The notes beneath the pieces are model-generated. The model ran no database searches, was not told where the DNA came from, and worked only from the letters and a program-made list of their open reading frames with translations. Source: a virus. From it: a stretch of DNA of 23,888 bases. Of the stretch, positions 1 through 5,978 are shown piece by piece; the stretch's first letter is position 1; the number at the start of each line of letters is the position of its first letter. The stretch lies in the IMG/VR virus record IMGVR_UViG_3300024999_000395, positions 1 to 23,888 of that record. One strand, given 5' to 3'. A program made the position numbers and the translations under genes.

Positions 1-353
1 CTTAAATCAAACAACTTTCCTTTGTAATTTTCATTTAATGAACTATGTTGTAGAGCATGATATGAACAAACTGTAACATGACCAATAGTTTTTGTACCAT
101 CTAATTCTTCCAATGTTTCAGGTATTTTTAATCCATGTGATTCTAATAAACGTTTTTTAACTTGTCTTTTTAAATTTGTTCTGTTTGACACAAATAATAC
201 TTTACTTGGTGACATATAAGGTATGAAAATATTCTCTATGAAATAATTCTTACCTGTCCCTGTCTGTGCTTCAATAATTACTATATCACTTGGCTTCCAT
301 GTCTTATAACTTTCACCTATGATATTTGATACATAATCTAGATTTAATTTCAT
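1..353 (-). CDS. Helicase-like P-loop ATPase, N-terminal part (runs off the window)
   Basis: Reading the minus strand from the ATG at 353-351 gives 117 codons open to the window edge. A Walker A-like loop, AQTGTGKN, lies at residues 29-36, followed by a strand with VLFVSNRTN (about 52-60), which fits helicase motif Ia, and VTVCSYHAL (about 93-101), which fits the region before the DEAD/DEAH box. The order and spacing match the first RecA-like domain of superfamily 2 helicases, so the product is probably an ATP-dependent DNA or RNA translocase. The residue after the P-loop lysine is Asn36 rather than the usual Thr/Ser. A strong ribosome site (AAGGAGG, about 8 bases upstream) fixes the start. 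The gene lies 34 bases after the 58-residue gene and is probably co-transcribed with it. The Walker B box and C-terminal domain are outside the window, so the subfamily cannot be given. Confidence 0.75.
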   Translation of the reverse strand, partial: MKLNLDYVSNIIGESYKTWKPSDIVIIEAQTGTGKNYFIENIFIPYMSPSKVLFVSNRTNLKRQVKKRLLESHGLKIPETLEELDGTKTIGHVTVCSYHALQHSSLNENYKGKLFDL

Positions 354-387
354 TAATCGCTTGCCTCCTTCAAAATGGTATAGAAAA

Positions 388-564
388 TTAAGTGTTTCTT
401 AATTTCTCTTTTAATTGATTTAATTCAGTCATTGCCTTAGAAAATTTATCAGTATCCTCAAAACTATAAACTGTATCAGCACCAAAACCTTGTTTGTAAT
501 ATCTGAATCCTAAATATGATAAAGCCTCTGCTAAATATCTCTTGCGAATTTCATATGTTTTCAT
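388..564 (-). CDS. Small DUF5659-like protein (58 aa)
   Basis: This short minus-strand frame starts at an ATG preceded by AAGGAA and ends in TAA. The 58-residue product reads as helix-hairpin-helix: RKRYLAEALSYLGFRYY, then a turn, then TVYSFEDTDKFSKAMTEL. The pattern of an N-terminal helix ending in a GF motif, an aromatic beta-strand pair and an F-D/E-D-T motif followed by a helix resembles the DUF5659 family, small proteins of unknown function frequent in Firmicute phages. A clearer member lies at 3227-3412, so the window carries two divergent relatives. It sits between a 50-residue gene and the helicase-like gene, all on one strand with short gaps, which suggests one operon. The family assignment rests on pattern reading only and no function is claimed. 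Confidence 0.65.
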   Translation of the reverse strand: MKTYEIRKRYLAEALSYLGFRYYKQGFGADTVYSFEDTDKFSKAMTELNQLKEKLRNT

Positions 565-631
565 TAATAATCATTCCTTCTTTTTTATTTTGCTAATAGG
601 ATGTGTTGAACAAATTTACTTTTTGCTATAA

Positions 632-784
632 TTAATCATCCAACTCAACAATCCTTAAATCCGTCAATATTTCTTTGCAAACAAATAAATCATTATCATT
701 GCTATTTTGTTTTGGTTTAAAATGGATAAGTAAGTCAATAAGAAAATCAATTCTTTCTTCATCAAGTTTCAATACTTTATTCAT
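632..784 (-). CDS. Hypothetical small acidic protein (50 aa)
   Basis: A 50-codon frame starts at an ATG with a good ribosome site (AAGGGAG, about 6 bases upstream) and ends in TAA. The product starts MNKVLKLDEERIDFLIDLLIHF, which would form an amphipathic helix. A polar Asn/Asp-rich loop follows (about 24-31), then a second helix with LFVCKEILTDLRIVELDD. It has no signal peptide or membrane segment. I do not recognise the family. It is the first gene after the 437-bp gap and precedes the DUF5659-like and helicase-like genes in the same direction. The strong ribosome site and the operon position are the main reasons to call it real. A small regulatory or accessory protein is possible, but nothing in the sequence proves it. 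Confidence 0.55.
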   Translation of the reverse strand: MNKVLKLDEERIDFLIDLLIHFKPKQNSNDNDLFVCKEILTDLRIVELDD

Positions 785-819
785 ACTTTTCTCCCTTCAA
801 TTAATTATCAATAATTAAA

Positions 820-849
820 GAGAGAACCTTAAATTAATAAAATTCTCTC
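820..849 (-). repeat. 7-bp inverted repeat before the 50-aa gene
   Basis: GAGAGAA at 820-826 pairs with TTCTCTC at 843-849 around a 16-base AT-rich loop. On the minus strand the second arm is followed by TTTAATTATT, so a weak terminator or a leader hairpin of the small downstream operon are both possible. An adjacent 8-bp inverted repeat, TTAATTAT with ATAATTAA, lies at 801-818 between this hairpin and the ribosome site of the 50-residue gene. The stem has only three GC pairs, and I give it no function. Confidence 0.35.
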
Positions 850-1183
850 AAAAATACAAAATATTAAATTATAGAATATTCACAACTTTTATTTGCTAAT
901 AAATGCTTCCATATACTCCATTTTCCTAATGTATATTTCCCATCAAACTGGAAATTCATTGGATGGTTATTATTATTTATCTTCTTGAATGGAGATCCAC
1001 ATAATATAAATAGAATATACTATGATTGAAAATATTACTGCTTTGAAATAAATCAATATATTTATACCTATCCTTATCTCTTATCTTTGAGTGTGAATTT
1101 TGATCTAAAAACTAATATTTTCACAATCCTGAAACCGTACTCTAGCAACACTTTTTTCAGGCCCATAATATTATGATATCCAC

Positions 1184-1205
1184 AAAAACGACTCTATTTT
1201 GAGTC
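1184..1205 (-). terminator. Intrinsic terminator after the holin gene
   Basis: On the minus strand GACTC and GAGTC form a 5-bp stem around a 6-base A-rich loop (1190-1205), followed at once by GTTTTTG (1189-1183). It lies 16 bases after the holin stop codon, where the lysis transcript would be expected to end. The stem is short, so termination may be partial. Confidence 0.55.
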
Positions 1206-1221
1206 AGAATTATCTGTTTGA

Positions 1222-1626
1222 TTAAATTGTGCCACTCTCATTTTTTGAATTGATTACGGGACTGTTAATTAATGATTTTTCTAATATAGTAGATGTAGTT
1301 GAAACTACATTTTTCTTATTAAATAAATCAACAGTAAAACTAGAACCCTTACTAGCTAAAAATCCTGTAACTGCAATATCAACAATCCAATAAAGCACAT
1401 CATATCCTATTTTAAATTGACTTATTAAATCTACAAAATTATGAGCAGGGACAAAACCTAAAGGTTGCAAAATGCTAGTTCCTGTAACCAAAGATAAAAT
1501 CATAGCAATAATTACACTAGCTTTTTGAGTGTTCTTATCAGAAATTACTTCTTTATATACTTGTGTTATTCCAAGGGTTAAAGTTCCAAGCATCATAAAA
1601 CTTTGTAACGCTGTTGCAATATCCAT
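1222..1626 (-). CDS. Putative holin (three membrane segments)
   Basis: The product has 134 residues. Three hydrophobic segments are visible at about residues 5-24, 36-58 and 71-92, followed by a polar C-terminal tail of about 40 residues. Size, three-TM layout and charged tail fit a class I-like phage holin, which forms lesions in the cytoplasmic membrane and lets the endolysin out. The ATG at 1626 has AAAGGAGATG just upstream. The gene is the last of the lysis cassette and is followed by a terminator. It is separated from the other lysis genes by a homing endonuclease gene (1686-3209). I do not recognise the exact holin family; the call rests on topology and neighbourhood. A different small phage membrane protein remains possible. 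Confidence 0.65.
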   Translation of the reverse strand: MDIATALQSFMMLGTLTLGITQVYKEVISDKNTQKASVIIAMILSLVTGTSILQPLGFVPAHNFVDLISQFKIGYDVLYWIVDIAVTGFLASKGSSFTVDLFNKKNVVSTTSTILEKSLINSPVINSKNESGTI

Positions 1627-1685
1627 ATTAATACATCTCCTTTAAATTATTATTTAGTTAAAAATTAATTATCTTGAACAGACAA

Positions 1686-3209
1686 TTATTTCAAAATAAT
1701 GGATTGGAGTTTTAAGTATTCATCGTAATACATCCATTTAAGTTTTTCGCCTGTGATTGGATGTTTACCTGAATGTTCGCATCTTTTAATACAACACCCT
1801 GAAATACTACTTGTTGACAATATATTATATTTAGTACCAGCCTCTTTCAAAGAATTAAAAATTTCTCCTGTTGTTAAACATATAACTCCTTTACAATTAT
1901 GTCTAACCATTTTAAGAGAGTTATATTTACTTTTTATTTCTTGATCATAATTGCACCATCCTAATTTAAAACCTTGTTTTAAATATTTCCCTACTGTATT
2001 ACTAGTTATTTGGAATATTTCTGCTATTTTAGTTGTACTTTTAATTCCATCATCCCACAAGTCACAAACCAACTTAACTAAACTATTATAAGCATACTCA
2101 TGGCATTTTAACCAATTTATATCCTCCTCTTTAAAATTCAAGAGGTTAGGAAGTCTACTATTCATTATGCTATTCTTTATCCATTCCATTGTAGATTTCC
2201 TACAGTCTAATATTATGTAATTTTTAATATTACTCTTCCTAGCAATCCACTCTTTATCGAAATCATTATCTTGAGTTTTTTCTAATGATTGCCAATTATT
2301 ATTTATTTCTTCATAATGTTGTATTCCATGAGTTTCAATTATGCAATTAATATTATTTATGTAATTATCATATTTATATTTATCACACCATTTAAAAGTT
2401 GTTTTAGATAATTGGGATTGGAATTTTTGATCTAATAATTGTTGTAATACATTAAATAAAAACTTCTCTGGATATGGCTTACCATCTGAACATTTAAGAC
2501 ATCCAAATCCAACATATGCTAAAATACAAACTTCTAATTTTCTTTCCAATCCACAATCTGGGCATTTCATATATATTTTTTTATGTGATCCTACTGAATA
2601 TTTCAAAGCATCTTCTTTATTTGCAAAATACTTTATTAAATGAGGATGAGTTGCTGCTATTGTATTGCATTGATCGCAATTTATGCTTTTTTCTTGTTTT
2701 TTTATAAGATTTTTTATACTTTTTAATTCTGACTCATGAACTCCTTTAGGGCATTTAAAATATATTTTTTTATTTGATCCATATCCTATTTCATTGGGTT
2801 TATATTTATTTAACTTATAATCCCACCTATCTAAGATATCTTGCCTATTGTTTTCTATACACCATTGATAAAATGATTTACCATTTCTTAATCTTGATAT
2901 TCTACGATTCTCATCCCCATATAATTTCCTGACACACTCATGACAAAAATATTTTCCATCATTTTGCATATATTTTTTATATGAACGCAATTCCATTCCG
3001 AATATTTCTTTCCCACAATTATCGCATTTAACATCAACTAAGACATGAGAATTATCTGGTAAATCATTAACGTTTACTATAATTTTCGCTAATCTTTCAA
3101 CAACCATTTTACCTTTTTTAAATATTCTAGGTATTTTATACCCTTTGTCTTCATACCACTTTACAGTTTGTGGTTTTAATCCAACTTCAACTTCTTTTGT
3201 AATCAACAT
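1686..3209 (-). CDS. Zinc-ribbon EDxHD/Vsr-like homing endonuclease
   Basis: The 507-residue product begins with a domain common in phage endonucleases (LKPQTVKWYEDKGYKIP). Cysteine pairs suited to zinc ribbons follow: C62/C65 with C89/C92, C153 with C178/C181, and C216/C219 with C237/C240. The nuclease core runs from about 245 to 345: PEKFL with E248, YKYDNY with D281, IIETHGIQHYE (292-300) and a later YIILDCRKS strand. This matches the PD-(D/E)XK-related EDxHD fold known from Vsr and I-Bth0305I. A helix-turn-helix-like stretch (about 385-415) and a NUMOD1-like DNA-binding repeat (about 440-490) form the C-terminus. It would cut a specific DNA site and promote its own spread. The start has AGGAGG about 9 bases upstream. 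It stands free between the small DUF5659-like gene and the holin gene, with no sign that it interrupts an open frame. All key residues appear intact. Confidence 0.8.
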   Translation of the reverse strand: MLITKEVEVGLKPQTVKWYEDKGYKIPRIFKKGKMVVERLAKIIVNVNDLPDNSHVLVDVKCDNCGKEIFGMELRSYKKYMQNDGKYFCHECVRKLYGDENRRISRLRNGKSFYQWCIENNRQDILDRWDYKLNKYKPNEIGYGSNKKIYFKCPKGVHESELKSIKNLIKKQEKSINCDQCNTIAATHPHLIKYFANKEDALKYSVGSHKKIYMKCPDCGLERKLEVCILAYVGFGCLKCSDGKPYPEKFLFNVLQQLLDQKFQSQLSKTTFKWCDKYKYDNYINNINCIIETHGIQHYEEINNNWQSLEKTQDNDFDKEWIARKSNIKNYIILDCRKSTMEWIKNSIMNSRLPNLLNFKEEDINWLKCHEYAYNSLVKLVCDLWDDGIKSTTKIAEIFQITSNTVGKYLKQGFKLGWCNYDQEIKSKYNSLKMVRHNCKGVICLTTGEIFNSLKEAGTKYNILSTSSISGCCIKRCEHSGKHPITGEKLKWMYYDEYLKLQSIILK

Positions 3210-3226
3210 TAAGACATTCCTCCTAA

Positions 3227-3412
3227 TTATTTGTTTTTGAAACGTAAATACTCCTGAATCACTTCTTGTAACTCAGGAGTATCATTAAAGATAAATATTT
3301 TTCTTTTAGATTTTTTATCATCTCGCATTAATTTAAGTACAAAACCTTGTAACATAAGATAACCTGCAAGACGTAAAGAGTAAGAACTGAATTCTTGTTT
3401 CATTGAATACAT
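3227..3412 (-). CDS. DUF5659-like small protein (61 aa)
   Basis: The product of 61 residues contains SLRLAGYLMLQGFVLK, then a basic loop DDKKSKRK, then IFIFNDTPELQEVIQEYL. This helix, GF turn, beta-strand pair, F-N-D-T, helix pattern is the DUF5659 signature as I know it; function is unknown. I place the start at the ATG at 3412-3410, with AAGGAG 5 bases upstream, not at the in-frame TTG one codon earlier, which would crowd the ribosome site. It lies 28 bases after the XhlA-like gene and 17 bases before the endonuclease gene, so it is probably co-transcribed with the lysis cassette. It has no membrane segment or signal peptide, so it is not a holin. A more divergent relative lies at 388-564. 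Confidence 0.75.
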   Translation of the reverse strand: MYSMKQEFSSYSLRLAGYLMLQGFVLKLMRDDKKSKRKIFIFNDTPELQEVIQEYLRFKNK

Positions 3413-3440
3413 CAATTCTCCTTACTATTTATTATTTTAA

Positions 3441-3920
3441 TTACATAATAGCTGGAATTCTTACTCCATACTTTGCAGCAAAGAATCCTGTTAATACAAT
3501 TGCTACAATACCAAGTACCTTCAATATGACTTTCGTGTTATTGTCCATTTTTCCTTTTATAAACTCATTTTCACTTTTATTATCTTCTTTGGCAATCTCA
3601 TTTTTAGTAGAGGAAGTATTTATTGCAATTTGTGATAAAGCATTTAAAAGAATATTTGAGGATTGTAATTGAGTGTTCTCCATTCTTACTAATGTAGTTT
3701 TAATCGAATCAAACTGGGAATCGATGGAATTAAACCTCTCATCATAAGTGGCATTTTTTACTTCAAGTCCATGAATCTTATTATCTAGTCCACAAATTTT
3801 TTCTTCGTGTACATTTGTCTTAGTTTGTAAAACTATAATTTTTTCAGAATGACTCTCCAAAACCTCTTTAATTTCGTTATCATCCACATTTAACACCTCT
3901 TCCATAATTATATTTTCCAT
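3441..3920 (-). CDS. XhlA-like coiled-coil membrane protein, lysis cassette
   Basis: The 159-residue product has a long heptad-rich region (about residues 12-125, with runs such as LESHSEKIIVLQTKTNVHEE), then a single hydrophobic helix at about 130-150 (VILKVLGIVAIVLTGFFAAK) and a short tail. A coiled coil before one C-terminal membrane segment is the layout of XhlA/haemolysin-type proteins, which act with holins and endolysins at the membrane. It is nearly twice the usual length of XhlA (about 80-90 residues) because the coiled coil is longer. The region around 54-80 (DERFNSIDSQFDSIKTTLVRME) is typical of such proteins. The ribosome site AGGAGG is about 13 bases from the ATG, a rather wide gap. 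It lies between the amidase and DUF5659-like genes, which supports a lysis role. Direct lytic activity is inference. Confidence 0.6.
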   Translation of the reverse strand: MENIIMEEVLNVDDNEIKEVLESHSEKIIVLQTKTNVHEEKICGLDNKIHGLEVKNATYDERFNSIDSQFDSIKTTLVRMENTQLQSSNILLNALSQIAINTSSTKNEIAKEDNKSENEFIKGKMDNNTKVILKVLGIVAIVLTGFFAAKYGVRIPAIM

Positions 3921-4011
3921 AAATAATACTTGCCCTCCTCTTTACTAAATTTATTTTGTATGGTATAATGAATTAATGGTTGTAGTGCTACGAACATTAC
4001 AATCAGGATTC

Positions 4012-4049
4012 GGCAGATAAAAACTGAGGGCAATCAGTAAATATCTGCC
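4012..4049 (-). promoter_or_regulatory. Two-stem RNA-like element between amidase and XhlA-like genes
   Basis: GGCAGATA (4012-4019) pairs with TATCTGCC (4042-4049). Inside, ACTGA (4023-4027) pairs with TCAGT (4034-4038) around a 6-base loop, and the two stems are separated by three bases on each side (AAA/AAA on plus, UUU/UUU in the minus transcript). The structure is perfectly nested and far more GC-rich than its surroundings. In the minus transcript the inner stem is followed by five U, so the inner stem alone resembles a weak terminator, while the outer stem would compete with it. It sits about 50 bases after the amidase stop and about 90 bases before the next start. A regulatory or processing role is inference. 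Confidence 0.45.
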
Positions 4050-4099
4050 ACCTATACATATGACAATTGAATATAAAAATAATTAAATTACAATATAAT

Positions 4100-4957
4100 T
4101 TATAGAATATTTACAACTGTTTGTAATGTATCCTTTGCTTCTTTTCCTGAAAGCAATTTCTCGTTTTTATGGTTAACTGTTGACCCTCCTACGACAAATA
4201 AAGTATTCGCTTTTAAGCAATCTTGATTAAATGTTTTATCTGTATTTCTAAAATAAATAGCACAGTTTCCATATTTCTGAGATACCAACATACAAGCCCC
4301 TAAGTCATTAAGTGAGAATCCGAGTACAGCATAATTCACATTATCATCTCCTTGATTATTATTATTTGTTGATTGGATAGTTTGAGTAATTTGTTCTTTA
4401 TAAGCCAATCCAATGAAATTACACACGCCTCTTGCTATAGCACTCGAAACATTATCATCCCACTTAGAATCTTTCATTAACGCTTCTTCTTTATGATTAG
4501 AAATAAATCCAATTTCTGTTAAAATAGCAGGACAATCAGTCTCACGTAAAACATGATAATTTGCTGTCTTTAGCCCTCTGTCAAACAGTCCAGTAGTAGG
4601 GACAAGTTCTTTATGTACTGCTTGTGCTAATTCTCTGCCTTTTCCTGTAGTTGCTAATGAAAAAGTCTCTACACCATGAGAATCTACTGAGAAAGAATTA
4701 CAGTGTATGCTGATAAAATAGTCGCTTTTCCAAGCATTTGATTTATTTGTCACATCGTATAAATCTCCATCTTGGTATACCATCGTTTCCATTCCATTAA
4801 ATTTAAGCTTAATAGATACTAAATCTGCTATTTCTTTTGTTTCTATGTGTTCTTGATATCCTGATGGGCCAATTGCACCAGGATCTATTCCATTTGAACT
4901 TGAATTTCCTATTCCTTTATTACCATGACCTGCATTGATTGCAATTTTGTAAGACAT
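4100..4957 (-). CDS. N-acetylmuramoyl-L-alanine amidase (Amidase_3 endolysin)
   Basis: The 285-residue enzyme cleaves the bond between N-acetylmuramic acid and the stem peptide of peptidoglycan to lyse the host. The catalytic Amidase_3 domain covers about 1-190 with the zinc ligands and catalytic residues in place: AGHG with H11, HIET around E39, SIHCNS with H85, and TEIGF with E148. A Gln/Asn-rich linker (about 190-208) leads to a C-terminal domain of about 75 residues (YAVLGFSLND to VVNIL) with FVVGG. That pattern recalls CWB2-type cell-wall binding modules and the wall-targeting ends of clostridial phage lysins. The start has AGGAGG 7 bases upstream. There is no signal peptide, so release should depend on a holin. 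It stands between the GIY-YIG gene and the XhlA-like gene, with structured spacers on both sides. The enzyme class is firm; the C-terminal assignment is tentative. Confidence 0.92.
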   Translation of the reverse strand: MSYKIAINAGHGNKGIGNSSSNGIDPGAIGPSGYQEHIETKEIADLVSIKLKFNGMETMVYQDGDLYDVTNKSNAWKSDYFISIHCNSFSVDSHGVETFSLATTGKGRELAQAVHKELVPTTGLFDRGLKTANYHVLRETDCPAILTEIGFISNHKEEALMKDSKWDDNVSSAIARGVCNFIGLAYKEQITQTIQSTNNNNQGDDNVNYAVLGFSLNDLGACMLVSQKYGNCAIYFRNTDKTFNQDCLKANTLFVVGGSTVNHKNEKLLSGKEAKDTLQTVVNIL

Positions 4958-4989
4958 TTCATTTCCTCCTATTAGAAATTTAATCTTTA

Positions 4990-5045
4990 TTACATACTAC
5001 ATATAGTGTTTATATTTAACCTTAGATACTATATGTAGTATGTAA
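4990..5045. repeat. 18-bp perfect inverted repeat upstream of the amidase gene
   Basis: TTACATACTACATATAGT (4990-5007) is matched exactly by its reverse complement at 5028-5045, with a 20-base spacer. The stem is AT-rich (five GC pairs) and is not followed by a T run on either strand, so it is a poor terminator. It ends about 33 bases before the amidase start, in its mRNA leader. It could be a leader hairpin, a protein-binding palindrome, or the trace of an inserted element. The sequence does not decide among these. Confidence 0.7.
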
Positions 5046-5058
5046 AATACAACCCGAT

Positions 5059-5082
5059 AAAAGCGTGATTTTAAATGCTTTT
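5059..5082 (-). repeat. Small hairpin in the amidase leader
   Basis: AAAAGC (5059-5064) pairs with GCTTTT (5077-5082) across a 12-base AT-rich loop. On the minus strand the stem ends in GCTTTTAT, so it may act as a weak terminator or pause site. It is the middle of three successive inverted repeats between the GIY-YIG stop codon and the amidase ribosome site. With only six pairs it could be chance. Confidence 0.3.
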
Positions 5083-5097
5083 AAATATAAAATTAAG

Positions 5098-5117
5098 GGA
5101 GTATAGAAATATACTCC
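5098..5117 (-). terminator. Hairpin after the GIY-YIG gene (weak terminator)
   Basis: GGAGTATA (5098-5105) pairs with TATACTCC (5110-5117) around GAAA/TTTC. It lies 36 bases after the GIY-YIG stop codon. On the minus strand it is followed by CTTAATTTTATATTT, a broken T tract. Its core (GAGTATA, A-rich loop, TATACTC) is the same as the core of the strong terminator at 5948-5978 on the other side of the endonuclease gene. Confidence 0.5.
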
Positions 5118-5153
5118 ATTCTTTTATTTTATTATATTTTGTGAAATATGAAT

Positions 5154-5918
5154 CTATATGCCTATAAGACATTTAAGATTATCTGGACATTCATCTATAT
5201 AATAAATTTTATATTTACGCGGATTTCCCCTATTCGCGTTTTCATTTAGTTGCCTTTGAATACCTCTGGTACTAATATTTATTTCTTCACAACAACGAGT
5301 TTGATTATTCCATCTCCCAATGTAATTATTATTTTTATCAAATATTACAAAGTCCCTAGTATTCCTTACTTTATTCATTCTGTTTTTTAGATTCTCTTCC
5401 GTAAAATCATCTTTATAAATGAGAATATAATCACCAACGGAAGGTCTTCTATTTGTTAATGATTGATTAGCATCATTTGTGGTTATATTGTTTTCAACAC
5501 AGAATAAGAATCTATTGTCTGATTCCTTAATAAAATTACCATGTTTATCAAATACTAAAAATATTTTATCATCATGTTTTGTACGCAGGTATTCGATGCG
5601 CTTTTCTTTTGATGGTTTATGGTTTTTCTGACCACCAATAGTCATGTTATACCCTTTGTGTCCATAAGTTCCAAAGTGATTAATCCAGTATGTTTCTTTA
5701 TAATCAAGTTCTCCGGGAGAATTTGCATAATCAATAATTTCCCATAAAAAATTTTCTATACCGTATTTCTTCATTGCTTTTTGGAAACTAAATTTTTGTT
5801 GGTTAATAGAGTTAATATGTTCCCTCTTTCTTTTTTCTAAAGCACATGTAGTTTGACCAATATATTTTTTATTATTTACTGTATTGGTTGCTGAGTAAAT
5901 TATTCCATAGTGTTCCAA
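5154..5918 (-). CDS. GIY-YIG homing endonuclease
   Basis: The 254-residue product starts with a GIY-YIG nuclease domain (about 1-95): YGIIYSATN, then KKYIGQT, then the catalytic-type Arg in KRKREH, and Glu in KETYWI followed by a GYNMTIGG motif. Such enzymes nick or cut DNA at a chosen site and spread their own gene by homing. Two similar modules follow, FLVFDKHGNFIKES (about 117-170) and DFVIFDKNNNYIGRW (about 190-245), which look like NUMOD-type DNA-binding repeats. The start is TTG at 5918, supported by AGGTGA about 6 bases upstream; no ATG lies before the GIY motif. It is free-standing between the end of the tail module and the lysis genes, directly after a strong terminator, so it may need its own promoter or read-through. 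All key motifs look intact. Confidence 0.85.
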   Translation of the reverse strand: MEHYGIIYSATNTVNNKKYIGQTTCALEKRKREHINSINQQKFSFQKAMKKYGIENFLWEIIDYANSPGELDYKETYWINHFGTYGHKGYNMTIGGQKNHKPSKEKRIEYLRTKHDDKIFLVFDKHGNFIKESDNRFLFCVENNITTNDANQSLTNRRPSVGDYILIYKDDFTEENLKNRMNKVRNTRDFVIFDKNNNYIGRWNNQTRCCEEINISTRGIQRQLNENANRGNPRKYKIYYIDECPDNLKCLIGI

Positions 5919-5947
5919 ATAGTCACCTGCCTTAATTGAGAATAATC

Positions 5948-5978
5948 AAAAAAGAGAGTATAAAATATACTCTCTTTT
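5948..5978 (-). terminator. Strong intrinsic terminator at the end of the tail module
   Basis: A perfect 13-bp stem, AAAAGAGAGTATA (5950-5962) with TATACTCTCTTTT (5966-5978), has a 3-base loop. On the minus strand it is followed by a run of T (TTTTTTG, overlapping the stem end). It lies about 50 bases after the stop of the last tail gene (6030) and just before the GIY-YIG start, so it should separate tail and lysis transcription. Confidence 0.85.

Larger units (their letters stand above)
785..1221. other. 437-bp stretch without an intact gene
   Basis: No frame of convincing length with a ribosome site is present on either strand. It does hold several things: a terminator next to the holin gene (1184-1205); a 7-bp inverted repeat, TTTCAGG at 1155-1161 pairing with CCTGAAA at 1128-1134; an 8-bp inverted repeat at 801-818; and a 7-bp one at 820-849. 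On the minus strand, three short open stretches in different frames follow one another and read like protein (for example ending GKYTLGKWSIWKHLL near 905-945), so a decayed gene is possible. Because a new gene set starts just downstream, a promoter for it would be expected here. I see a perfect TATAAT (minus strand, 873-868) but no matching -35 box, so no promoter is called. Confidence 0.5.

Noticed and set aside
868-887. An 18-base stretch (17 of 18 matching) also found at the 3' end of the amidase gene (near 4100), where it encodes VVNIL and the stop.
   Set aside because: The match does not extend upstream: the gap copy meets a stop after three more codons and shows no other amidase residues. 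In AT-rich DNA one such match is expected by chance.
868-896. Perfect TATAAT on the minus strand before the small operon.
   Set aside because: The bases 16-19 positions upstream do not resemble TTGACA and there is no extended -10 TG. TATAAT is common by chance in this composition.
1128-1161. 7-bp inverted repeat (CCTGAAA/TTTCAGG) in the gap, considered as a ribozyme or intron piece.
   Set aside because: No conserved hammerhead, twister or group I core sequence could be found around it, and the loop does not form a clear structure.
3921-5153. Group I or group II intron around the endonuclease genes.
   Set aside because: No conserved intron core elements were recognised, and neither endonuclease interrupts an open reading frame. 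They look free-standing.
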